The notes under the pieces were generated by a model, which did not search any database, was not told the origin of the DNA, and worked only from the letters and a program-made list of their open reading frames with translations. Below, in pieces: positions 22,061 to 33,659 of a stretch of DNA of 64,000 nt (the stretch's first letter is position 1; each line of letters begins with the position of its first letter). This DNA is from Chaenocephalus aceratus (lineage: Eukaryota; Chordata; Actinopteri; Perciformes; Channichthyidae): assembly GCA_023974075.1 (NCBI GenBank), contig CM043792.1:15467373-15531372 (forward strand), given 5' to 3'. The position numbers and the translations under genes were made by a program.

Positions 22061-22988
22061 TTTGATAACTTAAGAGGATCGGACATACATCTATTATCTT
22101 TCTTTTAACCACAACTTACCACAACAGTAATAACTCCAGATGTGATTGATTATTAGAGGGAACTATATGAAAAGACAAAGAAGGGGGATGTAAAAATTAG
22201 TTGTAAATGTTACGGTAATAGTTGGCGCGATGCTCTGCAGCTCTTTTAAAATAGTGGTGAATTAAATAATGGAGCACATCAGCCAAATGGATTTTTTTAA
22301 AACCTGGCAACCGAAATGATGTTCTTACAAATGAGCTGTTTTTATTAATGAGCCATTTTAGTTTTTTTTCTCCAACAAAAAATATAGACATAACAAGGCT
22401 TTAGGGCAGGGGTACTCAAATACAAATCTTAACCTCTTAAGCCCCAAGCCTGTTTTTCAGGTTTCAGGCTCGAAAATGACATGCCCAAAACAAAGGACTA
22501 TAACTTAACTTCTAAAAGTGTTATATTAATAATTTCTTTTATCAAAGCAAGGTCACATCTGTGAGTTGGATGTAGAAGTGTCAGAATCAATAAAGATGTT
22601 TCAGTGTCAGAGTAAATCCAGATGGAACATAGTCAAAAAGTGTAAATTCTTGTCTCCGCCCAAATAAAACCCATTACTTATAGTGAAAACCACCCTTGAA
22701 TGATGGGTTAGTAGCCTAAAAGCTTTAGGAATCCAAAGTATAACATATAATAAGTACCCTGTATCAAGATTGAGGCAAAACAAGTGAGAATTGACCTTTT
22801 TAGAGAGGTTTAGCAAAAAAAGGTCCAAGCGGACTAAGCTTTGGGCACATTTGGGTATATTTGGTTCCATCAGTGCCATTTAACCTTTTTCAGGTACCAG
22901 ACTGTACAAATCATTGTATAACATTTAATTATCACTATAGGTATTCATTCCATAAAGAAAAAAAAATTATTATTGTAAAAAAATATGA
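22061..22988. other. No gene recognised
   Basis: Probably includes the decayed 5' part of the LINE. The stretch from about 22405, GCAGGGGTACTCAAAT followed by CTTAAGCCCCAAGCC, resembles a transposon end and could be the 3' end of the piggyBac-like remnant downstream; I found no partner end. Confidence 0.35.
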
Positions 22989-23022
22989 GTGTGTGTGTGT
23001 CTGTGCGGTGTGTGTGTGTGTG
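22989..23022. repeat. (GT)n microsatellite, interrupted
   Basis: Two GT blocks broken by CTGTGCG. Confidence 0.9.
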
Positions 23023-23199
23023 GGAAGTTCCCTCTTTGCATGAGATGCATGTTACTTGCACAATACAAATTAGGAAACTTAGGAAACATTTGACTCCAAC
23101 TGGAGCAGATTTATTTAAAAAAAATTAGCAACACACAATACCAGAAGCATTTTTTGGGTAAAAAAAAAAACCTTTATACAAACCCTGAATGTTACAGTA

Positions 23200-23376
23200 T
23201 TACTCCAGTAAGTCATAACAGTTCTTTTTGGAAGTGAAGCACAGAGGGACCTGACACTTCCTGCAGCACACAGGTGTCTTCACCCTTCTGTTGCCAGCAT
23301 CAGAGCACCTCCTGCAGTACCTCCTGACCTGGGTGGCATCTTCCCCATAATACTCGGGCATCCAGAAGCCATATCC
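23200..23376 (-). pseudogene. Terminal exon resembling the piggyBac transposase C-terminal cysteine domain
   Basis: On the minus strand one frame reads YGFWMPEYYGE, then RRYCRRC, then CCRKCQVPLCF and ends YDLLE with a stop at 23200-23202. Paired C-x2-C motifs with a PLCF segment, at the very end of a protein, resemble the cysteine-rich C-terminal domain of piggyBac/PGBD4-type transposases, which binds transposon ends. Upstream in frame are stops, so the exon probably begins at a splice acceptor near 23376 (after GATGAG). The catalytic DDD domain is not present in the window. Identity is inferred from cysteine spacing only. Confidence 0.45.
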
Positions 23377-23423
23377 TCATCACCTTCCTCACTGTGAAAA
23401 CAAATGTGGAAAAAAACAAATAG

Positions 23424-23517
23424 TATGTGTATATATATGTATGTTATATATATGTATATATATATATATGTGTATATATATGTATATATATGTATGTGTA
23501 TATATATGTATATATCA
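23424..23517. repeat. (TATATG)n AT-rich microsatellite
   Basis: TATATATG-type units between the THAP exon and the cysteine exon; it generates long Tyr/Ile open frames with no meaning. Confidence 0.9.
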
Positions 23518-23663
23518 CATATTTTTTTGCTGTTGGTCGTGAAATTGCTGCTGCTGACTTGAGCCAGCCATTTTTTCCTCCGCTCTGTGTCAGTGGGGAA
23601 GCCGTACATTCGTACTCCTTTCTCGGAGCGATTTGAGCATCCCCAGGCAGCACAGCAAACCAT
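23514..23663 (-). CDS. THAP-domain exon, 5' coding exon
   Basis: The minus strand has GCCACCATGG, an ideal translation start context, at 23663. The protein begins MVCCAAWGCSNRSEKGVRMY, followed by FPTDTERRKKWLAQ and TTNSKKICD. The CAAWGC pair, the NR, the FP and the KKWL tryptophan match the THAP zinc-dependent DNA-binding domain (first half of C2CH). The second pair, normally IC-S-x-HF, is cut after the cysteine where GTGATA could be a donor into an AT-rich stretch. THAP domains occur in host transcription regulators and in P-element, Kolobok and ISL2EU transposases. The next recognisable exon downstream on the same strand resembles a piggyBac cysteine domain. Confidence 0.7.
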
Positions 23664-23799
23664 GGTGGCGACTAGGAGGCAGCACAGCAAACCAGGACAA
23701 CACGGAGGAAAAGGCACAGACAAACTGCATGATATGCTATTCAATGTTTATTGAATTCCATGTATTTGCAATGGATGTTCCTAAAACAACACATTTAAC

Positions 23800-23831
23800 A
23801 TCATCATCATGCTGCTGCTGCTGCTGCTGCT
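23800..23831. repeat. (TCA)n(CTG)n trinucleotide repeat
   Basis: Three to four TCA units followed by seven CTG units. Confidence 0.9.
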
Positions 23832-24188
23832 AGTCCTTTGATAGTCACCTGTCGGTCTCCTGTCCTTTCTGAAAGCCATAAAGATGACATTAGTCATTTA
23901 GATAACTTGTGTCCTCAATTACCATGGGATTACTGAAACTACCATGAATTTAAGAAAATGGTAGAAATTAATCTAATCTGAATTTTAAAGCATTACTTTA
24001 GATCCCCTCCCTCTAAATGTATCAATAAACATTAGAAAGTGATGCTCCTGACTACCATACAAGTTTAAGAAGATAATATTGGTTTTAAAGAATTCAAAGC
24101 TATAAATAAACAGCAACAGGCTCTTTAACCAAGGCACTGTTAGCCTAACATGTAAACTAGTTGTTCACACTAATCCTAATATTATCAC

Positions 24189-24552
24189 TTAAAGGTGGGG
24201 TAGGTAAGTTTGAGAAACCGGCTCGAGATCTCTAGAATTTGAAAATACAAACCGGAGAAAATCTGCCACTTCCTTATAGAGCCCCTCCTCCAACACACAC
24301 GAACGCGCACATGACCAATGAGGGCACGAGATAAGTTTGTGCCCCGATGGAAGGCTGACAGGCAGGTAGGCCATCCAATCCGTTTAGCCGGGCCGGTTGT
24401 ACTTTTTACAGTATTACAGATGACATTTTTTTATGTATTTTTGTCAAAGCACTTAAGATATTCATTGCTATCGGGATGTTAGAGCATTCCATGGAATATA
24501 ACAAAAAGTGTATCTCGAGCCGGTTTCTGAAACTTACCTACCCCACCTTTAA
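24189..24552. mobile_element. TTAA-flanked MITE
   Basis: Ends AGGTGGGGTAGGTAAGTTT and its inverted copy, with TTAA on each side (24189-24192 and 24549-24552). Inversion extends inward (GAGAAACCGGCTCGAGAT against ATCTCGAGCCGGTTTCTGA). About 356 bp with no frame of its own. TTAA duplications are used by piggyBac and Kolobok elements; this end sequence is familiar from fish MITEs. Confidence 0.85.
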
Positions 24553-24763
24553 TATTAGCAAATTCTATTTTTATTTTATTTTTAAATATTGATGTAAATA
24601 CATACACATATTGATTTGTTGTATAAATTGCAAATCAAAACCTTTATTCACAAATAATTACCAAAATCATAGTTCTATCTCCTGTTATCAATGCATTCAC
24701 ATTGCCCGCCATGAACTTCCGGGGAACGATCCTCGTCTACATGAACCCGCATGAACGAGAAGG

Positions 24764-25510
24764 GTCTAGCTGCGGCCGTGGCCAGTACACGGCGGTACAC
24801 GATGGTACACGACGACACGCCCACCTGACACGACACTACGGTGGCTGAGAAGGGTCTAGCTGCGGCCGCGGACAGTGGAGGTTGAACCAAGCCCCCAGGA
24901 GTGCGCCGGAGTCTTGTGGCCAAACGGCGGTACTACACTTCCTTTGTGGTCTCTAACTCGTTGGATAATTTTTTTAAACTAAATAAACTACCCAGTATGA
25001 ACGTTCCCGGGTAGCAGTTTCTTCCCTCCCTTCAATCTAACCCTTCCCTTCCCCCCATCCTAACCCTAACCACTCCTACCGTTTTACCTAATCCTAATCT
25101 TCCTTCCTCCCTCCTAAACCTAAACCCCAAAACCTCTCCACTGTAAGAAATTAAAATCAATGTTTATACTACATGGGCTGTATGTAAATCTCGTCAATTC
25201 GCTTTTAACGGTGGTGCCTCTCAGCCACCGTATCAATCTAACCCTTCCCTTCCCCCCATCCTAACCCTAACCACTCCCTACCTTTTTACCTAATCCTAAT
25301 CTTCCTTCCTCCCTCCTAAACCTAAACCCCAAAACCTCTCCTACTGTAAGAAATTAAAATCAATGTTTATACTACATGGGCTGTATGATGTAAATCTCGT
25401 CAATTCGCTTTTAACGGTGGTGCCTCTCAGCCACCGTAGTATCGTGTCAGGTGGGCGTGTCGTGTACCATCGTGTACCGCCGCGTGTACTGGCCGCGGCC
25501 GCAGCTAGAC
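24764..25510. repeat. GC-rich inverted repeat enclosing a 200-bp tandem duplication
   Basis: Arms at 24764-24847 and about 25423-25510 are complementary over about 85 bp (GGTACACGATGGTACACGA, CACCTGACACGACACTACGG). The left arm start is also repeated directly at 24851-24872. The loop holds two direct copies of a ~200-bp unit, 25033-25232 and 25233-25437, each starting CAATCTAACCCTTCCC, containing CCTAACCCTAACCACTCC and ending in CTCAGCCACCG. No coding frame is supported. Confidence 0.85.
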
Positions 25511-26667
25511 CATATTGACTATTTCCACGCTCGCGCCAGGGCCGGGGGAGGGGTTACAAAACGTGTCTTGTGCTGCATTCACTTGCACTCGGATATTAGA
25601 GACTTTCTGTCATAAATGTCCGATGAGCCACAACTTTTCTTTCAAAACAAAACTGCCAACTGGGATGGCAGCTGGGGGGACAAGGCCCATTGTTAGGGTG
25701 GCAGTTGCCACCCCGGTAGGTGAAACTAGGCTACTAGCTCCGGTACAGATGCAACTAGATGAGCTGTTAACTCTCGCTCTGACTTTTTTTTTTTACACAC
25801 ACGCATTTTCCCACCCGGGGGAAAAACGCTGACGGGATGCTGAATGTGATTGGACCAATGCGTTGACAGACACACACAGACAGTCGTATGCAGAGCACTG
25901 TTTGCAGTGGACATAGAGAACCGCAGTGACGCGTCGTAAAACCCGGAAGTAAACTTCTTCCGGTTCCTTCGTGAAAAATCAATGCAATTTCTCCATAGGA
26001 TTTTGGAAAATAGCTCGAAATAAGGTCTGTGGTTGACACACATTTAAGAGAGGGATCACGTTTTGTTCAGCCGGATAATCTCCACATGTCTACCCTACTT
26101 TTATAATTTTTGAATCATAAATCTAGTCGCCAAAAGCGAAATGCTAACGTTATGCTATAAACGAACTACAAGCCAGTACAGCAGCAGGGTCGCACGACTT
26201 CAACATCACGCCAACTTAAGATCGTTTCAACTGCCTTGCACTGAAACTGCACTTTGAACACTTTAAATATATTAACATTTTAAACTGTATACCCCGTTTA
26301 TCTAGGCCCTTTTTTTTTGTTTTATGATACATGTCACACTGTGGGAAACGATATTTCGATGTTTCTGGATGTATAATTAACACATGTAGAATTTTTTTAC
26401 AATAAAGCTGACTTTGACTTCCGCGTGCTTGCATATTTTAACAAAGCTTTTCATTTTAGCCGCACTGAATTTAACTAGAAGTCATGGCTGTGTCAATTAC
26501 CAGTCTGATATCGTTGATGAAGGTGTGTTTACCGGTGTTGTCAGGACTAGCATGAGGGACAAGGTTTATAGAGTGTCGGTGAGTAGTGCAAGAGTACCGT
26601 TAACCTAGAGTTAATTTTTCACATTAATTCCCATCAACAAATCCATTTTATGTGTCACATGAAATCT

Positions 26668-27698
26668 TATATAGCACTTTTCAACACAAGGCAATTCAAA
26701 GTGCTTTACAAAAAATGAAAGACATTAAGGCATTTAAAATTAGTCATTAAAAAGAAAAGCTAATAAAATAAACATTAAAAGAAAAAATACATGGATAAAA
26801 GTTACAGTGCAGTCTAAGATATGAATAGTTCAATTAAAAGCAGCGACAAAAAGAAAAGTCTTCAGCCTGGATTTAAAAGTAGTAAGAGTTGCAGCGGACC
26901 TGCAGGTTTCTGGGAGTTTGTTCCAGATATTTGGAGCATAATAACTGAACGCTGCTTTACCATGTTTAGTTCTGACTCTGGGGACAGAAAGCTGACCAGT
27001 CCCTGAAGACCTGAGAGATCTGGATGGTTCATAATTTAGCAGGAGGTCAGAAATGTATTTTGGGCCTAAACCATTCAAAGCTTTATAAACCAGCAGCAGT
27101 ATTTTTGAAATCTATTCTTTGACACACAGGAAGCCAGTGTAAAGACTTCAGAACAGGAGTGATGTGATCCACTTTCTTAGTGTTAGTGAGGACTCGAGCA
27201 GCGGCGTTCTGAATCAGCTGCAGCTTTCTAATAGATTTTTTAGTGAGACCTGCAAAGACACCATTACAGTAGTCCAGTCTACTGAAGATAAAAGCAAGGA
27301 CAAGTTTTTCCAAATCCTGCTGTGACATTAGTCTTTTAATCCTAGATATGTTCTTTAGGTGATAGTAGGCTGATTTAGTAACTGTTTTAATGTGACTGTT
27401 GAAACTCAGGTCAGAGTCCATGACTACACCTAGATTTCTGGCTTTATCTGTTGTTTTGAACATTGCAGGCTGAAGCTCAGCGCTAACTTTTATACGTTCT
27501 GCCTTGGCTCCAAAAACCATTACCTCAGTTTTATCTTTGTTTAATTGGAGAAAGTTCTGACAGATCCAGTCATTGATTTGTTCAATGCACTTACTCACTG
27601 TTTGAATTGGAGCATAGTCTCCTGGTGAAATGGTTACGTAAATGTGTGTGTCATCTGCATAGCTATGGTAACTTATTTTGTTGTTCTTCATTATCTGA
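26668..27698 (-). mobile_element. L2-type LINE, 5'-truncated copy
   Basis: The minus strand has SYADDTHIYVTISPGD (RT active site), NFLQLNKDKTEVMVFG, NLGVVMDSDLSFNSHI, SRLDYCNGVFAGL, NAAARVLTNT and HWLPV, then YAPNIWNKLP and FKSRLKTFLF. This is the C-terminal RT and tail of fish L2 elements. The 3' end carries AAAGCACTTTGAATTGCCTT, the usual L2 3'UTR. It is a different copy from the LINE at 19972-22060 (YADDTHIY instead of YADDTQLY). Confidence 0.9.
26833..27691 (-). pseudogene. L2 reverse transcriptase C-terminal part
   Basis: Frame is kept from 27691 to about 27086, then a one-base shift leads into MNGLGPKYISDLLLNYEP and on to the end near 26833. It starts inside the RT at the catalytic YADD, so it is not functional. 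Confidence 0.85.
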
Positions 27699-28639
27699 TA
27701 ATGCCCATGTGGAGAATGGAAATGCAGTCATGCGGCTGCATTAGCCATCTTTGCCATCCACAATTTCAGCTGCACTGACACCCCCTGTCAGTGGAAGAAG
27801 CCAAAGGCAGCTAAACGTACACATTCAGTGGAGGAGCTATTTCCTCCAACCAATAAGTCATTCAACCCGCTGACAAGAGAGCCCACCTCCGAAGATCGTG
27901 ACTGGCTGAGGGACAGACTCGGGCAGGTTCTCAGGAATGTCTTGGCTTCTCTCCCCCGAGCCAGAAGAGGAACACTACAGCTTGGAAACACTTACCGTTC
28001 CTGAAATTCTCAAATCTGTTGGGCATCAAGGACCTGAGGCAATTGTGGCAAGCATGGCATTGTCTGAGGAGCAACAGAGGGCAATTCAGGTGGCTACCAC
28101 TGGTCAGCGAACCAACCCAAACTGGCATTTGTTCAGGAAAGGAAGGTTGACTGCCAGCAACTTTGGAGCTGTCCTGAGGTCAAAGCGTGTGACTGCTTCC
28201 CTTATTGCCAGGGTGCTAGGGCAACAACAGACCCTTGATGGTGTTTGTCTGTACAGTGGGGGACGATGAATGAATGTGAGGGTGTCAGGGTATTCACCAC
28301 TGCAACCCAGATGCAGGTCCATGAGTCAGGTTTGTGGCTCTCCCAATCAGGAGTGTTGGGGGCATCTCCAGATGGTCTGGTAGGGTCTTCCGCTGTGCTG
28401 GAGGTAAAGTGTCCCTACGGAGCCAGGGAAATGACAATTAGTGAAGCATTGCAAATCAAGGGCTTCTGTGTCAGTAAGGAGGGAGAAACATTCAGCCTGC
28501 GTGAGGAGCATCCTTACCGGCACCAAGTGCAAGTTCAGCTTCACCTCACTGCAAGAAAGAAGAAGAAATTAAACAATTGTGAATCGTTTTTAATTTACGT
28601 TTACTCGCCTTTGCAATGTTGTGGTTGTTAGAGTGTTAG

Positions 28640-29477
28640 GCTTCCTGTCAGCTCGTCTGTTGGGAAGATATAAAATATTAGTTTCATGGAAGTCACACCG
28701 TCACATATAAGAGCATTAAGACATACAGTACATAGGCTAAAACAAAACATCTAAAGATATAACCTTGCACTTTGTCTCGTGAACATTTTCACTATTTTGA
28801 CATTTTTATAGATGAAAATTGAACTAAAGAAATAAATGGTAGATTAATCCATATTGAAAATAGGTGTCAGCTGCTACACTAATTATAATATAGTTATATT
28901 TCTTAATTAATTAAGATAAGATATTACTGTATTGATCCCAATTGGGAAATGTTTGTGTTGCAGCCCAGCAACAGAAAAACTACAATATAAGTTATTCTAT
29001 AACAAAGTATGTGAGGGATGGCCTATTCCTTGAATCTAAATGTGTCATGTGCTTTTCCGTCCAAGCGCCGCTATGGCGCAGCGCGTTCTCTGCCAGCCAG
29101 AGGTGATTTGTTATTAGTTCAATATGTCAAACTGATTTCCCTGACTACAATCTTGTTACATGGTGAACGTTATGCTGCTTGTACTAATTAGACTTCTCAT
29201 ATAAGCACACAGGTTTTAATAGTGTATTCATTATCTTTACTTATGTTGCGGTCTTTTCAGCAGCGCCATCTCTAAAACGGCGATACAGTCACACTACCCA
29301 TCATTTACATTTTACCGTGACATGGACACAAATGTAACATCAGCTTACCTCATAGCACGAATCCAGACTCTCCTTTGGAAAACATTGGCCGGGAAACGAT
29401 AGAACGAGCACGTTTCATGCAAAGACCTGTGGCTGCAACCCGGAGCAAAGCAACAAACCATTGCGTAGCTAACTACA
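28640..29477. other. Decayed interior of the ISL2EU-like element; dispersed repeat at 28910-29010
   Basis: No frame is supported. ATATTACTGTATTGATCCC followed by AATTGGGAAATGTTTGTG at about 28918-28960 resembles a widespread fish repeat tail. The part 29260-29470 is GC-richer and may be leftover exon of the element. Confidence 0.35.
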
Positions 29478-32471
29478 CAACCCAGTCTCATGGCATTTCG
29501 TGTTCACCAACACGATTTTTAATCTATTGATTCGTGTTCACCAACACGATTTTCCCCTTTTTTTCATGTTGCACAGCACGATTTTAAAAGCAATGTATTT
29601 CTACTGGTAATGTGTTTCGTGCCTGCAGCACGTCTTTTTCTCCGGTCGGGTCGTGGAAGATCGGAAGCTGTGTGGTTCATAAAAACATGTTCTTACTCAA
29701 TATCAAGCCACAGTTATTGCTTTTATTTTAAATCGTATAATTTCGGACTTTTGTTGCCGTCTGTGAGGAAAATAAATGGGGCTCAGAGCCTCAGGATACT
29801 GAAATCTGTATTTTTTAAATCTTTTTTTCCTTCTAATTTGTTATTCTTTTCAAAATAACAAACTGTTATTTACTCACCAATAACTCACAATTATCCTTGC
29901 TTTTATTTATTGGTTTAATTCCATAATCTCGGGCTTTTTTGGCGTCCGTCAGGAACTGAATTTCAAAATAAAATAACCGGAACAGACTAGGCATTTCGAG
30001 CGATTACCCAGGATCCTCAGCTATGGTTTTAAACTTGCTGATTGGATGTTTTGCCGCAATGCATGCTGGGATTTGGTGTTTATAGATATATGAAATCCGG
30101 AAAACATTTTTAAAAGAATAAAATACTTAATTCCTTTTCTCTTTGATATTCATCACATAATGGCATTGTAATACACGGTTCGGCTGCATTACATATTACA
30201 GATCTGCCGAAGTTCTTTATTTATAGAGCCCTGATGAGAAGACCTTTGGAAAAACTGAAGAAATGCCGCCGAAACTGAATACTTGACGTGGATCATAAAT
30301 ATATCAACAATTAAACAACATCTTCAATTTCTCTTCACACAATACGTCTCCTTGCAGTATCAACACTAATTCGGCTGACTTTTACATTTGATCTAATTCA
30401 TAGATAGGTTATATTTACACCATAACGGTGCACAGCTGATATAAAAGGACTGTAGTTTTTAAAGATATTACTGATTTTCTTTGAATGTAAGAATGTAAAT
30501 ACTGAGTCTGAAATAGTAATATGCTGTAAAATTATGTGAAAGCATGAATAAAACTACACATCTTCAGATGTTGTACATACATAAGTGTCCTACACCAATA
30601 ATACAAAGTTATTATGGCTGTGTGCACCTTGTGTGCACCTCCTAGTGGTTAAAGCACGTTATTGAATTATTGTATTTATGTGTTATATTTGATTAAAAAA
30701 ATATTAAGAGTACATACTTTCATAGGGGGAAAGTATAAATATAGAAATATAGAATATAAAAAATCAAGAAGATACTATAAGTGATCTCTACAATAAAACA
30801 GTTTAGTGCAGGATGTACAAAGATATTAATAGGAGGAGGTGCAAAACAGAAAAACGAATTAACCTTTATTTAAACATTAAATAACAGATTAAGGTCTTCT
30901 TTTAAATAAGAAAAAAACTTTGGGGGTATCTATCTACAGATAAATATTAAGCCTGACAAAGTACTTCACGTCTAATATATTGCTTTCCTGCAATGTTAAC
31001 TATGTTGAAGCACTTATTTTTTTTAAGTGATTTTCTTGATATTATACACATTAATTATACTCTTATGTATGTAGATAGAATAAGAAATGTACAGAATATG
31101 ACAGTTTAATGGTGGAGGTACACACATATTGATAGATGTCTTGTAATGCACTGTTGAGGAACCTGTGACGCAAGTTTTTCATTCATTGCATAACTACACC
31201 GTAGTTGTGTATACAGTATGATATGTCAATAAACCTTTGAACATCTTGAAAGGGATGTGCAAAATAGCCATAATATACAGTCTTTAATTAACTATTAGTA
31301 GAGAATAACGAGTAATGAATATACTTTATTACTCGTTTCCATTCATGTCAATTGCAGATACATGTTTAGTCTTCTCAAGCACCAACTATCAAATATCTCT
31401 CCTGATTGTTGGCACTTGACAATCACCTTACCTGAATTTTACTCAGGTGTAACTAAAGTCTGATTTAAGGGTTGTTTATATGTCACATCATTAATCAGAA
31501 TCTGCAAAGTAACTCAAATAAGTGTAGTGGAGTAAAAATACCAGGTTAACCTCTGAATTGTAGTGGAGTAGAATTACAAAGTAACAATGAGCTGTCATGT
31601 GGATATTAATGCTGCGCATTATGGACACAAGCGATTTTCACCCATTTATTAATTATATGTTTTACATTTGATAACACCAATGTGTTTAATACTGGCAACT
31701 TCTAATTGTGGGAAAAACGAAAACGTCTCATAGAAAAAAATTTGAAACACAATAGCCAGCATGTGTAGTTCTGGGGGGGCGTTCGATTCCAGTTTTGGAT
31801 AGTCTGGCGTGGTTTCGTTCCATTTCAAACAGCTGTTTGACGCTCTGCGTAACCTTACAGGGACTGTAGTCCTAAACGATAGCTGGGGATTATGGGTAGT
31901 GTAGTGTCTTCGGCCATCCTAAACTCAGAAATGTTGACAATCGCAATGATGCTCGAAATGTCCCTTATAGGCCGCCTACGTCTGTTTCCGGTTATTTTTA
32001 TTTTGAAATTCAGTTCCTGACGGACACCAAAAAAGCCTGAGATTATGGAATTAAACCAATAAATAAAAGCAAGGATAATTGTGAGTTATTGGTGAGTAAA
32101 TAACAGTGTGTTATTTTGAAAAGAATAACAAATTAGAAGGAAAAAAAGATTTAAAAATACAGATTTCAGTATTCTGAGGCTCTGAGCCCCATTTATTTTC
32201 CTCACAGACGGCAACAAAAGTCCGAAATTATACGATTTAAAATAAAAGCAATAATTGTGGCTTGATATTGAGTAAGAACATGTTTTTATGAACCACACAG
32301 CTTCCGGTCTTCCACGACCCGACCGGAGAAAAAGACGTGCTGCAGGCAGGCACGAAACACATTACCAGTAGAAATACATTGCTTTTAAAATCGTGAAAGT
32401 CGTGTTGGTGAACACAAATCAATAGATTAAAAATTGTGTTGGTGAACACGAAATGCCATGAGACTGGGTTG
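29478..32471. mobile_element. Long-inverted-repeat element, copy 1 (3.0 kb)
   Basis: Ends CAACCCAGTCTCATGGCA and its inverted copy bound 2994 bp with the duplication AACTACA (29471-29477 and 32472-32478). The arms are about 510 bp (29478-29990 and 31968-32471). Subterminal hairpin units CGTGTTCACCAACACG occur at 29499-29514 and 29533-29548, followed by CACGATTTT-type motifs. The interior 30000-30470 is clearly related to the arm of copy 2 (CGCAATGCATGCTGGGATTT, ACACGGTTCGGCTGCATTA, ATACGTCTCCTTGCAGTATC). The remaining 30470-31960 is unrelated to copy 2. Open frames in the arms are mirror images and not genes. No transposase is seen. Confidence 0.85.
30470..31960. other. Unique interior of copy 1, AT-rich
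   Basis: No coding frame. It has LINE- or SINE-tail-like sequence (AGTGCAGGATGTACAAAGAT about 30805; ATGTCAATAAACCTTTGAA about 31225) that I cannot assign firmly. Confidence 0.35.
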
Positions 32472-33659
32472 AACTACAGTAGTAGCGCTAGCTTTAGCTA
32501 ACGTTAGCTAACGAAACGAACTGCCGAGTAAAATTGGAAAACACTGGTAATTAATTATTCTATAATTTGCAAAACTACGGTGTTAAAAACGACAATTTCA
32601 AAAATCCAGATTCTAATGGTCAGATATAGATATACAGATACTAAAGATAGGCAGGTACTTGCTTTCAAGCAGAACACAGGGCAAAACAAACTTACCGGGA
32701 GTGTTTACGTGTTAGGCGTAATGACGTCCAACGGCCTCGACAATTTCTGTAGTCCTATTCAGACACTCGGTAACAACCATCTTTTTTCAGACACATAAAC
32801 TCTTCAAAAATCACCAGTGGGGTCACTGCTGATGTATTTAATGTCGTAGAACAAAACGTGATTTATCTCTTAAATTTGTATCAACCACAGACCTTATTTT
32901 GAGCTATTTTCCAAAACCCTATGGAGAAAATGCATTGCTTTTTGACGAAGGAACCGGAAGTGCTAAAAATGCTAACTTACTTCCGGGTTTTACGACGCGT
33001 CACTGCGGTTCTCTATAGCGGAGAATTTTGACTCGTTGCGTTGTGGCGATGTCTCACAGATAATCAGTGGCGGCTGGTGGAACATATTTTTGGTGGGGCT
33101 GTTGATATAGTGAGTACAAAGTTTTGGGGAGAAATGACCCCTTAAATTAGGACTTCTGGTGATGTAATGGCGCGTTTCCAGTGCAGCGCGGAGCTCGCTT
33201 TAATGCTGCGTTCAGACCGGACGCGATGCGAATATTCCCTTCGCTCTAAACGCTCCTATCACATCGCTCCTATCGCATCGCTCTAGTCGCTCGAGTTTCA
33301 CCACGGCTGCCAGCTGTGTTTACTCGCATCATTCAAACAAGACGCGCTGGCTAGGGAGCTACAACTACAACAAAATGAACATATTTTACCGTGATTAAAC
33401 TGTAATACACGTTTCTAATGATGCCGACGTAACAACATATTGATACCGGTTAGTAAAAACCATGAATTAATGCTTTGACAAGTCTGCAGACAGACGGCAG
33501 GCGAAAAACCTTTTAGAATGCTTGTTTTCTGAATGGAGATTGGGTCGACCAGGCTAAGCTAACGTTGTATATGCTCACTCCACACTCATAACAACGGCCT
33601 ACAGACATAAATAAACCAGTGACTGTATTCTCCATGACACAGACAGTCTGTGGTTTGTA

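Larger units (their letters stand above)
26454..28600 (+). pseudogene. SWIM zinc finger + YqaJ-type nuclease gene, broken
   Basis: An exon ending at 26581 before a GTGAGT donor encodes DIVDEGVFTGVVRTSMRDKVY, the block that precedes the SWIM finger in this family. After an intron carrying a LINE fragment, codons from 27702 read CPCGEWKCSHAAAL, a C-x-C...C-x-H SWIM finger, then CTDTPCQW. A frameshift near 27950 moves to EPEEEHYSLETLTVPEIL and RKGRLTASNFGAVLRSK. A second near 28262 leads to VQWGTMNE, GASPDGLV and LEVKCPY: the D...E-x-K active site of YqaJ/lambda-exonuclease nucleases (Asp codon at 28371). HPYRHQVQVQLHLTA follows, then similarity is lost about 28555. Such nucleases degrade DNA ends; in transposons the role is not established. 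Confidence 0.8.
25915..33014 (+). mobile_element. ISL2EU-like DNA transposon, 7.1 kb with nested insertions
   Basis: Inverted ends of about 130 bp (25915-26045 and 32880-33014) begin AGAGAACCGCAGTGACGCG and hold ACCCGGAAGT and AGGTCTGTGGTTGA. Both are flanked by AT (25913-25914 and 33015-33016). The interior has a decayed SWIM+YqaJ nuclease gene. A YqaJ-type exonuclease gene, next to a transposase gene, is a described feature of the ISL2EU superfamily, whose target duplication is short. A LINE fragment (26668-27698) and a long-inverted-repeat element (29478-32471) are later insertions; without them about 3 kb remains, so the transposase gene seems lost. The superfamily call is inferred. Confidence 0.6.

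Noticed and set aside
29610..29858. 82-codon frame repeated as its mirror at 32086-32298
   Set aside because: Both lie in the inverted arms of one transposable element and encode nothing recognisable; the similarity reflects the inverted repeat, not a gene pair.
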